Of a stretch of DNA of 42,151 nucleotides, positions 21,790-35,400 are shown in pieces; positions within the stretch are counted from its first letter, which is position 1; the number at the start of each line of letters is the position of its first letter. The DNA lies in NCBI GenBank assembly GCA_001687465.1, contig LVLI01000142.1, positions 1 to 42,151 of the forward strand, written 5' to 3'. The notes beneath the pieces are model-generated. The model made no database searches. It saw only the letters and a program-made list of their open reading frames with translations, and was not told the origin of the DNA. This stretch comes from Halocafeteria seosinensis (lineage: Eukaryota; Sar; Bigyra; Bicosoecida). A program made the position numbers and the translations under genes.

Positions 21790-22298
21790 ATTATGCAGTA
21801 CAATGCAATGTAATGAATTATCTTATCTTGCTCCACTGAACGAGGTAGTTGAAATTGGCGTATTTAAACCCTATTACGTGCATAAAATTTTCGTGTATCA
21901 TCGTGTACAAGTTCCAAAAGAAAGAAAAAATATATACATATACATATATCTATCTATACTCATTACTTGCTTCATTAACGCTAAGTAAAGCTGCCTGTCT
22001 GTCTGTCTCCGGACCGGGGCCGGCGGGCTCCCACAATGGAGTCCCATTACAGTGATATTCGACGCTGTATTGTAGAGATTCATTCAGTGTCTATGTTGTA
22101 TACTTTGAGCAACAAGAATAACCTGCGAACGATACGGTATCTGCTGTATAAATAGAGTAAAACAACAACAAAAAAGCCCTCCCTCTCCGGCCATTCTGTT
22201 TTTCCTCTACAAACTCTATATTGCGTATCTCCAATTGTTGTGGGTGTTTGCCACAATCATAGTCCTCCCGATAGTCCAGAGTATCAGTAGGTGTCGAA
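21790..22298. promoter_or_regulatory. Shared divergent promoter region
   Basis: About 500 bp separate the starts of the leftward nucleoporin-like gene and the rightward Rab32-type gene, so this interval should serve both. It contains an AT-rich ATATACATATACATATA-type run near 21929-21950 and a GTCTGTCTGTCT run near 21996-22007. No specific site can be defended. Confidence 0.5.
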
Positions 22299-23339
22299 AT
22301 GGCAGATGGGAATGCCCCACCGCAGGAATTGGTCCTCAAAGTGCTCGTCCTGGGGGATGTAGCCACCGGTAAAACCAGTATTATACGCAGGTACGTGGCG
22401 CCAGTCTATCCTCACCAAGGTGCTGACAGCACTAGCTATGTTGCTGCCGGGTTAGTTCGGGCTATCGTCCGGGAGTGTAAACCTGTCTAGGACACGAGAC
22501 ACAGGGAGTCCTCGTGCTTGTGCGGAGCAAGCATGAAGCACTGTTGTTCACCATGCTACGCTGTTTGTTTTCGTCGTATCATTTGGGAATACCTCTTTGG
22601 ATACCCTGCCAAGGAAATAAAAGGAACCTGTCGACTGCAGAACCGTGGGGAATGACTTTTCGGAACTGCATCAACCGACGATTGGAGTGGACTTTCACTT
22701 CAAAAAACTTCATGAAGATAATCAAGATGTAGTGCTACAACTTTGGGACATAGCAGGGCAAGACAGATTTGGAGCTATATATAGAGTATGTGATAACGAC
22801 AAAAATTATCCGTGTTAGCAAGCAGTGAGCCATTTTGGCGTGTTTTGCACTTGTTGACTTCAGGTGTATTATAGGGATGCCTACGGGGCTCTCCTTGTCT
22901 TTGATGTTTCAAGACCTGAAACCCTCAATGGCGCTGCCAAAGTAAGTTGCAGCATTTTTGTACGGCGTCTGCTCTATTTGCATCCTTATCGCGCGGGGTT
23001 GTACCGTGAACACAGTGGAAATCGGAAATCGATAGCAAAGTGAAATTACCCAACGGAGAGCCTTTACCGGTAATGCTACTCGCTAATAAATGTGATAAAG
23101 AGGTGGAAGTGAATAAAGATGAGATCAACCAGTTTTGTGAGAAACATGGATTTGTTGGTTGGTATGAAACGTCGGCGAAAACGAACCACAATATTGAAGA
23201 ATCTATCAATGGCCTAGTGAAATCCATACTGAAACATGACGACGCTTTTGAAGCTCAACGAGAAGCTGCTAATGCGAGCTCCAAGGAAGGGGAAATAGAT
23301 CTACATGAAACGCGATCCTCCAAAGGTGGCTGTTGTTAA
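22299..23339 (+). CDS. Rab32/Rab38-family small GTPase
   Basis: Rab32-family GTPases direct traffic to lysosome-related organelles and mitochondrial/ER contact sites. I assign four exons, 22299-22390, 22641-22785, 22864-22941 and 23016-23339, with GT-AG introns of 250, 78 and 74 bp, giving 212 residues. Signatures: P-loop GDVATGKTS (19-27), [10 protein letters not shown] in switch [11 protein letters not shown] in switch [11 protein letters not shown] for guanine, ETSAK, and a C-terminal GGCC for double prenylation. The Ile in WDIAGQ, where most Rabs have Thr, and the run [17 protein letters not shown] followed by [16 protein letters not shown] are hallmarks of Rab32/38. The first intron is several times longer than the others. 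The stop lies 60 bp from the stop of the convergent TMTC gene. Confidence 0.93.
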
Positions 23340-23399
23340 GGCGCATACAAGCAAAATCTACAATGAGGAAGAAAAATCCGTTGGTTAGGTTTTACATTG

Positions 23400-26209
23400 T
23401 TAGTGTATTTTCTGTGCAGCCGCTCCCACGATTTGTCTGAGGGTTCTCAAGTTTGTGTTGATCCGTTTATGAGAGGGCAATCTTCCCGAAGCCCTCTTCA
23501 TCGCTTCTAGTGCCTCTATGTATCGTTTCCTTCCGTGAAGGAACAGCGAGTATACTTCCCATACGAACGGGTCCTCAGGGTCAACAGTGGTAGCCCGTAC
23601 GTGCTCCGCCTCTGCCTCGCGTAAGTTCCCAACTTTCTCGTAGTACTGAGCATAGTGAGAGTGGAAAATCCCAATTGAAGGGTCTCCAACTGTTGCTGCC
23701 TTCAACCATCTCGCGACGTCGTCAAGTTTTCCCATATCGAGACCTGCTTGTGCAAGTGCATCGTAAATTCTGGCCAGAGAAATCGACGAAACTGAACCTT
23801 CCATATTTCCTTCCTCCATTACCAGAGCTTTCTCTAACTCACTGCCATAACAAGCGACAAGAATATTTGGTTCAAACTATTGGTTCATTATTCAAGGCAG
23901 GAGACTTACAGAATCGCAGAACCGGGATATCCGAAGTAAAGAGCAACCATACCCCTTCCGTATCTCATCGCAGACGATTCGCAGCCACGGCGACTTGCCT
24001 CTTCTAGCAGTGCCTTAGATAAGTCCAACGCTAGAGAACTCTGAAAATTTCAATGCGTCAAATCAGCTAAATATCTTAGTAGATTTTGAGTTGTTTTCGA
24101 CAAGGACAGACTTACACTGTTCAGAAACGTCGATTGCATTTTGGCCACCCACGTCGTATGCAAGATTCCTCCTGCTCGAAGATACCATTCAGGCATTTCC
24201 TGTCCCTCGACAATTCCAGACATGTGAATATCCAAGTTAATCAATCCAAGCTCTGCAAAGTTCCCACACGGAGTTTGAAAACCTCCAAAAATTCCACGAT
24301 AAAAGTTTTCCACGGCCTTAGGGTATCCCCCACGGCGTTGTTTGTACGTGAGGCCAAGGTTGTAATAGGCAGGGGAATGATCAGGATAAAGCTTAATCGC
24401 TACATCCAAGCACTCTTGCGCTTTTTCATTGTACTTCACTGAGTGTTTGTTCATGTATAAATTAGCAAGATTGTTTAGTGCCTTGACATTCTTCGGATGT
24501 ACCTCGACTCCTGACTCAAATAGTTTCAGTTCTGACCTCCAGTCGTCATTCCTTCGCCAAGTTCGTGCTACGCAAGAAACTAGAGAAATGAGAACGAGCA
24601 GCACAAAGCTGATCGTATTATACTTTGGGCGAACACGGACGGAGTTCGTTGTAGGCTTTTCCTCACCAACGTAGTCGACATTCACGTCGAATAGAGCCAT
24701 ACTGCGAGGAAGTAGATGTCCCACTCCCATAAAGATCCCTATGGTTGGAACATACAGTAACCGCTCCGCCACTTCAGTACCGACGAATACTAGGGCATTG
24801 GAGGCAGGCAAAAACGAGCTGATGGCAATCCCCGCACACCATAATAATTTACCCCTCCTAAAATAGAATAGACAAAGAATCGAAACCAAGACCGTCGAGT
24901 ACAGAAGTAAAGCGTAGATGCATCTCGGGTCCGTCCAGCTAAAAACAGGTTCCACCGAAGCATATGCGTGGTCAAATGCTAGGTCTTTAGGCCATAACAG
25001 CAACCATACATAGTATACGTGAGAATACGCGATCGTCGCGGCTCGAGCAAAACCAGGCTTCATCAACGCGAATTGATTTTCCATTATGGTCCACTGATAC
25101 AACGGAGCTCCTTTATGAACAGCAAGCCGAAAATACATGAAAACTATTCCAAAGATGACAGCGATTCCTAAGCGCACACACACTCCAATTCGTGCAAATG
25201 GGCGTAGTATCCAGAGTAGCGATTCTTTTACCGAGTACGAAGGAGTTTGTGCTGCATTCTTCGTCGCGTCAGCAAACTTCTCACCGTCCTGATTTTCGCT
25301 AGTTGTTGACGGCTCCCGAGGGTTGTGCGCCTGGAGGGAAAACTCTCCAAAAGGATATAGAAGTTCGCATAAAGCAAGTGCACCCAAAGCAGTAAATCCA
25401 ACTTCTTTGCTCAATGCGGATATTAGTATAAATAGAATTCCAAGTAGATATAGAATTGCGTTTGCTGCAGCGGTGCCACTCTTGAGCGAGTGAATAAAGC
25501 AGACAACAGCTACGAGATAGAATATACAACTGAGTAGATCTGCCCTTCCAACAATTCCAGCTACAGCTTCAGAATGAATCGGATGCACTGCAAATAATAA
25601 CCCCACGATCTGCACGCGCATGAAAGCCCCATTGCTCCCGAGACAACCGATATTATCGCCTATGGGCACTCACCAGAGTTTGGAGCTTGCTTAGTCCTAT
25701 TGATGACGCTAGCACATGAACAAGTCCGGTGTTAATAGCGTGTAGAATCACATTGGTAAAATGGTACCTGCGTCAACGAAGAGATAGATGGAACTCCTCT
25801 GGCAACTTAAACAGCTGCTCTCGTACGTACTGTGTAGGATCAGGGCCTGCTATGGCATAGTCCAATCGATACGATAGAACCGAAATTGGCCGAAAGCTTT
25901 TATGTGACGAGCTGTAGGGACAGTGTATGGCTAAAAGGATGGATACCATTCAGAATTGAATTCCTCTCTAGGCATTACGTACGCAAGACTGATATTTTGC
26001 CCCCAGAAATCGTGCTCCAGGAGAGACCATAATGGCGTTGTGCTCTTTAAGTCGTCGTTTCCCTTAACGGCGGCCCTATCGTCCCATGCAAAGCCAGCAT
26101 CAAAGGTGTTGCTATATAATGCCACGGATGTGGTCATACACAGTGCTATCGACCATATATTCTGCATTGTGATGAGACAATATGTACAGTTCCCTTTCCT
26201 AATGCGCAT
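23400..26209 (-). CDS. TMTC-type ER O-mannosyltransferase with C-terminal TPRs
   Basis: TMTC proteins are GT-C-fold, dolichol-phosphate-mannose-dependent enzymes of the ER membrane that O-mannosylate cadherin-like folds in animals. Exons by my reading: 25983-26209, 25831-25911, 25674-25767, 24116-25609, 23910-24040 and 23400-23841, introns 63-75 bp, GT-AG, 822 residues. Family marks: FAWDDRAAVKGNDDL with the catalytic-loop Asp pair, LLEHDFWGQN, SHKSFRPISVLSYRLDYA, HPIHSEAVAGIVGRADLLSC, the DUF1736 stretch around the LYQWTIMENQFAL and WLLLWPKDLAFDHAY segments, then AERLLYVPTIG. About ten hydrophobic segments precede TPR-like repeats (NVKALNNLANLYMNKH, HSPAYYNLGLTYKQ and others) that fill the last third. 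An alternative start at 26167 (MQNIWSIALCMTT) gives 808 residues and looks more like a signal anchor. Target protein unknown. Confidence 0.9.
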
Positions 26210-26453
26210 GCATTTATATTTATATGTCTCTTATGGTCTTTATCTAGGTATGAGTGAGTTGTCCTGCTTCTTAGAAGACTAACAATGCAAATGCAGTCAG
26301 CAAGAGTTCCTACAAAATGTGACCCGTTGCCCTCCGTGAAGATATTATTGGACCTATAGGGGCCAAGGGCTGGGGATGAATACAGGTAAACTACTTGTAG
26401 CATAAAGGCAAGACTTCGGGTAAGTGTAGAGTACTACTATTTTTTACTTGCAG

Positions 26454-29400
26454 TTATGATACATACGCCTCGAGTACGAGCGCAGTTCCACGAAGAATCC
26501 ACTTATCCGGTGTCCCTTCGCAGGGTAATTCCACGGACATGACATAGTTAGTACTGAGGCCCATCGAGGATAACGCACCCTCGCGAGATGCAGTTCGATA
26601 AAGGGGGCATACGTATCTATCTTGGCGTGGGGTTCTGTTCGCCACCGGCATAATCGCAAACTCAGGCATTGGAGAGAACTGAGTATCTGGTGCGGGATCC
26701 TCGAGAACTCCTCCGTTAGAGGAATGGGACGATTCAAGGGAGAGTTGTTCCCCTTCAGTGGTGCCCTCCGCTTCAGGCGTTTCATTCTTGAGCACCTGTC
26801 GCGAGCTCCGCGTGCGGTTCATATTTGCTACGGAACCCCTGGAAGTGTCTCGGTGTAATTTCTTCCAACTTCCCCCCTGAAGCCATAGACCAGTGATAAT
26901 GGGAACATCCTGACTTCGATGCAGACTGCTTGTGCTGGAGCTATGGCCTCTTGAATCCAGATCAAAAACGAAGTCAAACGATAACGAGTCAACGGCAACG
27001 TTAACCCTCCGAGAATGTAGTTGCAGGAACGCCGTAAGTAACCCTTGCGGGAAAATGAAGGCACCCAAGTTGTACCGTCTGCTCGGAGCAGATCCGTCGT
27101 GTTTGCCTTGATTCCGGTTCACATGACGGCACCATGTTCTGAAAAACTGTATTCGTTGGTTCAAGTCTTGTAGCCAAGAACTGAGCGGAAGTAGTGATGG
27201 GTAGGCAAGGTCCTTCCACATTGAGGGCACTTCCCCAATTGCAATAGTGGACCGCATAGCTTCAATATCAGACGACATACTGGCTTCACCTAGTGTTGCC
27301 AGACGTAGCGATTCCAAACATCGCTGAATAAAGTCTACAAGAGAGTTGAACCGATCAATCTCTTGAATAAGCACCACCAACAGCGGCATTTCCAGAGCCT
27401 TCGGTACAGAAACTTCGTCAATCCGTTCAGGTATTTGTTTCCATATGTTGTCGACTACGTCTAGTGTTCTCTGATCAGCAGCAGAGACGCCTTCCTCCTG
27501 TGATTCTCCTTTCTTCTTAGACCGTACAGCTTGTACTGCACTTCCAGCTGGAGCACCCTCAGAGTCCTCGGAATCTTTTTGAACATCTAGCTGGCTAAAC
27601 GACCCTTGAGCAACCTTTAAGATGTGGTTAGACCGGAGCCTCCGTTGAACGTTATCCGCACTTGAATGCAGTCCGAACGCCTCCGGGGTATCTACTTTCG
27701 GGAACGAGTCGACGTAAGATTCTAGTTTCTCTAGACTGTCCAAGTCGTCGGGAACTATCGAGTACGTCCCGGTTGCATCTCCCCAAAAATTCATCATATC
27801 TTTCTCTGGACGCGGTGAACATACATATCTTAATGTTGTCAGCACACAACGGCGGTCCCAGTCATCCGTAATTCGTCCTCCGTAATTGATTTGACCCACC
27901 AGGTACTCAAACGCGTCCCATGAGAATAGATTTTCTGCCATCAGATTTTGCGCTTTGGATGATGTTGTCTTATATGAAATTTTCGCCAATTCGTCGATCT
28001 GAGAGGAGGAGGTAGCCAAATCTGACTCGTTAAATTCATACTTCGTATTAAATCCGATAGCACCAAACCGTTGTCTTTCTTTCAACATTGCGTGGAATAG
28101 ACACAGTTGGGCTTTTAACCGTTTCTGCAGTTGGTCAAAGCGGTGCCAATTGTCTGCAGCGCCCAAATTCTCACCCTGGCCATGTCTCTCCACTTCCCAG
28201 TGTCCTTTCACTACCTCCATATTTCTGCGCAGATTGGCTTTTAGCCCGCGAGGAGGCTCGCTGGTCACTTTAATGCAACTCTGCAGGATTTGCACGGGGA
28301 ATGCCGAAGTAGGTGCAGAGGTAAGGAACAGTCGGAATTCCTTGTGCAGCTGAACTTCTTCCGAAGAGATCGCATCGACCAGCTTACTCAAGCGGGGTAG
28401 CCAACTTTGGGCAACGTGACAGTTCTGTAAACAGACCCATTCACCGCGCTCTTGGGCATCCCTAATGGCAGATTCAGCACGAGGACCTTGGCCCCGTCCG
28501 AGGCTGACGAATTTTAGACTCTGCTCCATCCCCATGTCGGTAGCCAGCTCTTGCACGATGCTCGTTGGATCCGCCCCTTTCGACACTATAAATAAGCAAG
28601 GAGTGGTTGGTTCCATCGATAGTTTCAAGGTCTGAGAGGTCGAGCTGTCGGAAGAACCGAAGGCGTCTCCCAACGCATCTGTTACAAACCATGACACACC
28701 ACGCAACAATTTATGGGGGGCAATACATTTCACCACGATGAGACGTCCAACAGGGCTCAAAGAATGCATTTTCGACGGCGCCAAGTCCATAGAGAAGTCA
28801 TCACTAGAACGCCATTCTTGCCATGCGTCTGATGCCTCCGCAATCATTTTGCATGCATTGAATCCAGTAACGCGGTCTAGCTCCGCTAGTAATAGCCACT
28901 CATCATTGCTGACTAGTGGCCGCTTGTGCTCAAAGGGATTCTTGTAGGACGGCTTTCCACCCGACGATACTACGGACCCCTGCAACATCAGCTCACTTTC
29001 CTCCACTGATGTCTTCCCGTTGGAAAGATGTATCCGAAGGGCCGAAAGAAACGCAAATGTCAATTGGTCCTGCTCGAATAGTCCCTGACGGATGGAAGCA
29101 AAGAGTTGTTTCGTAACGACGTCAAGAATGCGCTGCATCTTTTCTTCAGAATCGGTCGGAAGTGGACTCTCCATCCGGACGTTGGCAGTAAAAAGTTTGG
29201 TAAAATAGGACAGCGAATAAGTGTACATACTGCTCGCCTCCCGGAGGCTGCTGATCACATCAAACATCAGCGCACCTCTTCCAGATACTGGCCTATAAGC
29301 ATTTCTTGCGACGTCCAACTGTTTGGTCGTCTCTTGGGATTCCGCGACCCGAGACGCAATGTTTTGTGATGTTTCCTGTGCACTCTCGAGAGTACTGATA

Positions 29401-32400
29401 ACATCAGTCCGATCAAGAATGTTGTCACCGGCTGAAGAAATTTGTTCTAATACTTGCTTTTCCAAAGAGCGGAGCTGCTTCCGATCATTGGCTAGGCTAG
29501 AAAGCAGTTCACGTTTCCGCGTTTCTATTTCCGGCTTTTCGTTCTGGACCACAGAGGACAGTAGCTGCTCATCGATAGACGCCACTGTCGCGTTGAAATT
29601 GATTATGTTGACTTTTACAGATTGCTCAGGGACTATATCGATTTCAGACTGCCGCGTTGCCAGGTACAGGCGGAAGTGGGAATCGTAGTCCACTGTTTTG
29701 TCGCCGATTTTAATGGTTGACCTTCCCCCAGCATCGACAAAATGTTCTTTGTTCAGAACACCATCCAAAGAGGCAGGTATATCAGGAGGGCAGTCTTCGA
29801 GAAACAAGGCCATTCCGCCGCGAACGCAATATTCTAAAACCTGCTCAAGTGTGCGTTTCAAACCGCGTCGCCCCCTGCTGTAGGCGCCACTTGCAGACGT
29901 GTGCTCCTGCTTTTCACCTTCAGTATTTTCGGCGTTTTGTTTTACAGAGCTTGAGGAATCGTCTGCGTGACTAAGGTTATATGTCTCCAATGAATCACCT
30001 TCCATATTTCTTATCCACTTAACAGCTTGCTGGTTGGGGTCTAGGAAGAGCGGCCATCGATAACCGTTTGCAGCTATTATTGCACTATACACAGAGTTAG
30101 AGTCATTCGGAAGACCCAACGCATGCCATTCTTGGAGCTGAACATCATCAGTGAGGGTCGATTGCAAAGTAAAGTCGTCAGAGATTGGTAATTGTTTCCT
30201 CTGCACTAAATCTATCCATTCTTCTAAAATCTTTGGCCTCGTTGGGGCAGCAAACGGTCCCAAATGGACACAAGCTGCACTCCCTAGCAGTACCTCACCG
30301 ATCAGTTTGTCCTGAGAGCGTACAAGCTTTTGGAACTCCGATTTCCACCTTGCGCCTTCACTTTCAATGGAAGCCAGAAGTTTCTCAGCGCTATCCAACC
30401 TCCGTTGACACTTAGCTTTCTCGTCTTCAAGGGACTGCTTTTCATCCTCTCGGGCCTGTGACTCCTCCTCGAGCTTGTTTACTGTCTCAACGATATTGTT
30501 CAATTCTTCCTGTTTCCCCCGAAGTTCCGCATTGGCTTCACTCAATTCCTCCTCCATTTCAGCCAGGCGTTCTCGCTTTGGTTGTACCTCTCGATATACC
30601 AAACAATACCGTTCAACGGCATGGAGCCACATGCATATACTCGTCGCCGCCTTTGATACCTTGGAGACGTTCTGAACGGACATTGAAGAGTTAGAGGTGT
30701 ACTTTTGCAACTTCGTCAATGCGGCATTAGACATATTGTCTTTGTCGTATTCTTGGAGCGTCCGGATGAAATTATCAGGCTGCGCAAGGAGCTTTCGAGC
30801 ATTTTCCCAGTCCGCTTTCTCAGCTAAAAGCGCACAAACGGCCTCCATTACAAAGCGAACACCTGGTGGAGGCTGCGAAAAACTTCGTATCTCAGTTATA
30901 TCTTGCCGTGAGAGCGAGTTCAAGCTCTGTATTGCATTATTCAACGCGGGAAGCGCAACCTCCAGGTCCCTTTCCGCTTCCTCTTTCAGCTTTTGGACTT
31001 GTTGTTGCTTGTCCCGCACGTCCTTTTCTTCACTCTCGACTGTATCCCTTTTCACTGAAACTTTTTCTTGCTCTTGCTTGACTTTTGCCAGCAGCTGTTC
31101 CGTTTCTTCAGATTTGGATACAAGTTGCGGAGCAAGATCTCGCAGCTGCTGCTGTAGGGAGTTGACGTTCGTTTCCGTTTCTCGCAAGCGGTGAATACCA
31201 ACGTTGTACCGTTCAATGTTCTCCATCATCGATTTAAAAGTACTTTGAAGATGCCATTTGAACGTATGAAGAAAGTCCAGAAAAGTTCTCGGAGTGAAGT
31301 GCACGACTTGTTTCTGCTTTGTCTTCACTTCCCTAGCGTGTCGGCATGCTGCCCTGTACATGCTCACCGAGGAGCCTACTAGCGCTTTGTATTTCGTATG
31401 CCTCGTGGAGGAGATAGTGAGACTCTCGAGACTTTCTTCTTGTTCCCCTTTGATTTGCTCAAGACCAGCTTGATCGGAGGGAGCAGGAAGGCGCATGTCA
31501 CCCAGCACTCTCCTAGCCACTTGGAATAGTGCATTCTCTGGCCACGGGTGAATCCAGTCTATAGTACAACAGTTCACTAATCCAGGGAAGGTTCGCAGAC
31601 GGCTATAAAATAAGTTGCTGCCAGGACTAAGAGCCAAAATCACATGAAAATTCTGCTGTACACGTTGATAAAATAATGTGACAGACTCATCGTAGGAAAG
31701 AGTTACATCGCCTACATCATCAACATCACTCTCGGCTTTCTGCTTCTCGTCGACGTAAGCATCCCGAAGCTTGGTTACAATACTTTCCATTTCTGTCGCA
31801 TCGTACAAATTTGGCACTTCCCCGTTGTTCAACAAGCTGTTTACATCTTCCAGAAACGACTCTTCAACGATTTGTACGTCCGTCAACAGCAACGCAGAGT
31901 TCTTACCCTCAACACCAGTGTTCCACATGAGCTCTTTCAAATGTTCCCGGAAGTTGTCCCGGTTGTATCCGCCAACCATGGCCGGGGAGGAGAGTTGGCA
32001 TCCGCTCATGAAGGCTGCTAACCGCGTTAGACTCTGTTTACCGCAACCACCTACACCTACGAACAACAGATGTCCACGAGGCTGAAACAGAATACGGGAA
32101 ATCCTCACTAGATGATCCACCGCATCCTGGAAGAATACCAGGTCCATAGGAACATTGGTACTTTCATTATACTCTGCAAGATAGTCATCAAGTAATTTGG
32201 GTAACTTAAAAGGCTTTTCGCAAAATGCATAATCCGCTGAGGATGCATCATGGTGAAGAAAACCACCAAAATAAAGAGGTCCAACAGCGGGAACCGAGAT
32301 ACTCGACCTTCGCCTTCCACGTCCAGTTCCGAATCGCCGACGCTCTTGAATATTGGGCTGGTCGTTCTGTTCTTCTGATTTTGCTCGCTCTTCGGAGGCC

Positions 32401-35400
32401 TGGATTGTGGCTTGGTTCCCAAAAACGCTGTCTACGGTCCAGCTTATCTTCATGTAGTCCTTAATATACGTAATAATGAGGTCATCAAATACCTTTCGAT
32501 CATTTTCATCAATAAGTCGATCTCGGAATACCCGCGCACTTTCATGCGTCCAGAGTCGAACCAAAATTCCACCGTCTGGACAAGTTGATGGAGTCGCCAT
32601 CGAAAGGCCCTGAATGACTTTCGCGACGTCCCGTAGGTTGAACACATAATGAGCTTTCGAAGGTGTCGGTTTTAGTGACTGCTTGCATGCTTGGTACAAG
32701 GCTATGGTCGCGCGGACCATGGAGAGCCGGAGTGCTCGTATCTCCTTGTGGAACCCCTCGTGGAACAACCCATTAACAATCGAAGAAAACATATGAACCA
32801 TCACGTCTGAAGAAGGCTGCGGCATCGACAGAAGGCAAAAATGTCTTTGTAAGCGCGGAGGTAATCGTTGTCTGCCCCCTGACGGAAGACCTGCTGTGGC
32901 AATAACCATAGTGTTTTCTAAGTGTTGCCAATGGAAGTCTTGCCGGTTGTGCATGCCACCGTAATCCACGATCTGCCTCAATAGTTCTAGAGGAGGCTGA
33001 GCCCCGTATTTTTCCTTTGCAGGCAAGTTTAAATCCTCTACAAATAAAATCCCTTCCGTATTGCTTTCGGGTATTAATAATCCTTTCCGCATGCGGCTCA
33101 TCTTCTTCTCTATAGACGATTGTACATCTTCAGAAGCAGTTTGCGCTGAGAATATCAATGGCATTAAGTCCAGTTGTTTCGCCTCATCACGCATCTGTAC
33201 AATTTTGGTCTCTTCGTCTCCTGTGTCTGAAGGTAGGTCATGATTCTCACGCCGCTTTGACAGCATCTCCGGAGTGTGGTTTCGCAGGTATTTACGCAGA
33301 ATAACACTCTTGCCGCAACCCGCTGGTCCCGTCAAGAGTATAGGCTTTCGCGGCATATCGACACGAACACCGGCTGGGGTGGCAAAATTTACACTTCCGG
33401 GAATCGGACGTGCTTTGTCAACAGCCACGAGTTTAGATGAGCTCTTCTTTTGCTGTTTTTGTCCTTTCTCCTCACAGCGTGCGGCATATCGGAGACCAAT
33501 CGTGTCCCATTTAGACTGGCTCTCGAATAAGTGAAACTCCAAAACATTTTCAAAACGAACTGTGTCCACAGTTGGGACCACGACACTCGGAAGGGGGACC
33601 TCCGGACTGTATGTATACTCAGGCACCAGGTCCTTCCAAGGTCGGAACCGAACCTCAGTTTCATCCTCAACGTAGAGATAATAGTCATAAATGAGCCCCT
33701 GGTTCGGAAAGTCTAGACTGATACCACAATGTTTTGCATACGCTCGAAGCCATTTGTCGAAGCGTTTCCAATATTCGCCCGTAACAGCCGCACCGACAGA
33801 CCAAGTAAAACACCACAGTATAATTCGATCCAGTGACTTTTCTGTCATGCTCTCGTTTACGTCAACGCCTTGTCGGGACAAATAGTTGAACGTTCCACGG
33901 AGGAGAGAGAAAAATGTTGATGCTAAGTTCAGCGTCGAGCAGTGATTTCCCTGGGGACCACAGTCAACAATTTCTTCACCGCTGTGATCTCCTCCTGCAC
34001 CCAGCCTTGAGAGTTGTTGAGGACTCTCTAGTTCGCTTTCGGATGGATCAGTGCAGTGGTGCGCAAGCCAGCCCACTGCTGGGCCAAGCAACGAACCCAC
34101 TAAGACGGCCACTCTCTTCATCATGCTGTGGGTCGTGATGCCCTCATTACTAAACTCCTTAGCCCTCGCAGTACCGTACATTCTCCAAGAAACAACACCA
34201 TGAGGCATGTACACGACACCTAAACGACTGACAGTGGCCGGGGAAGCATGTGACAAGTCTCCACATTCGAAGAGCAACCGCACGCGATCCGTGAGTTTAA
34301 TTCTCTCTCCACTTGCCAGACAAAGCATTTTGCTATCGTCGAGCACAGTGTTCATGTTTTCTATCCATAACGCATCAACAGGGCCATCGATCGATATCCA
34401 GCACTCTTGGGGGATAATAGTCTCGCTGTCCACTTCTTGTGGTCTAGCAGATGTTGCCAAAACGCCTCGACGAATCATGGTCGACAAGAGCCCATCGTGC
34501 CATTCTTGAGTCATTTCGTCATAACGACCGTATAGCTCATCGATGCTTAAGCTCTTTGGATTCATCTCCATCACCATTGCCGATGCTGGGAGCCCATCGA
34601 AACTGCGCGGAGACGACGGTACTTTTGGAGCTGGTTTATCCTTCCGTTCACCTTGATCATCACTGTCAGATTCTTCATCGGACAATTCAATATCTTGATT
34701 GGCCATCTGTCGTTGTTCTTCTGCTTTCCGATAGGCTGCCATATGGCATCTGGAAATTGCCAACGCTTGCGCCGCCACACTCTTACCTGAGGCTACTCCC
34801 ACAAGTGCCACGCCAGTTCTCACTTGCAAAATCTGGTCCAAATCCAGAACCTTTTTTATAAAGTTTTTCGAAGAGCTCATGTTGGTATCATCCAAAACGG
34901 TCCTGATCACAGATTCCATCATTTCATCCCGCGCAGTCTTAGTCGAAACAGAGGGGAACATATCGCGGATAATTGCTTGAAACAGTTTCAAATCGTGCCG
35001 AGAGAATTTTGGAACGTTGCTTTCCGAGAGAGCTCTGATGAGCACCTCTTGTTCCCCCTTGGTTGGCTCCTTCTGCTTTAACGTACCTGCAATCTGAAGC
35101 ACGGATTTGACGGCACGCAGGCCGAAATCATAATGACTTTGCTTCGACAACTGCTCAGAGCATAACTGAGTTATCATAACAAGTTTTATACTTAATGCTT
35201 TCGCTTCTTGGAAGCCATAGGAAAATAAGAGGATCTCCGCGATCCGATTGTAATCAGGTATCATCATTGCCATCGGCCTGAACATAGTCTGTAGGTTCTC
35301 AGGTAGCTCAGTACGCCCGGCATAACCTGGATTCATGGTTGCAATGATGTGATGGCTCTTCACACACATTGTTCGTCCTTCGAACGTTATTTCACCCTGG

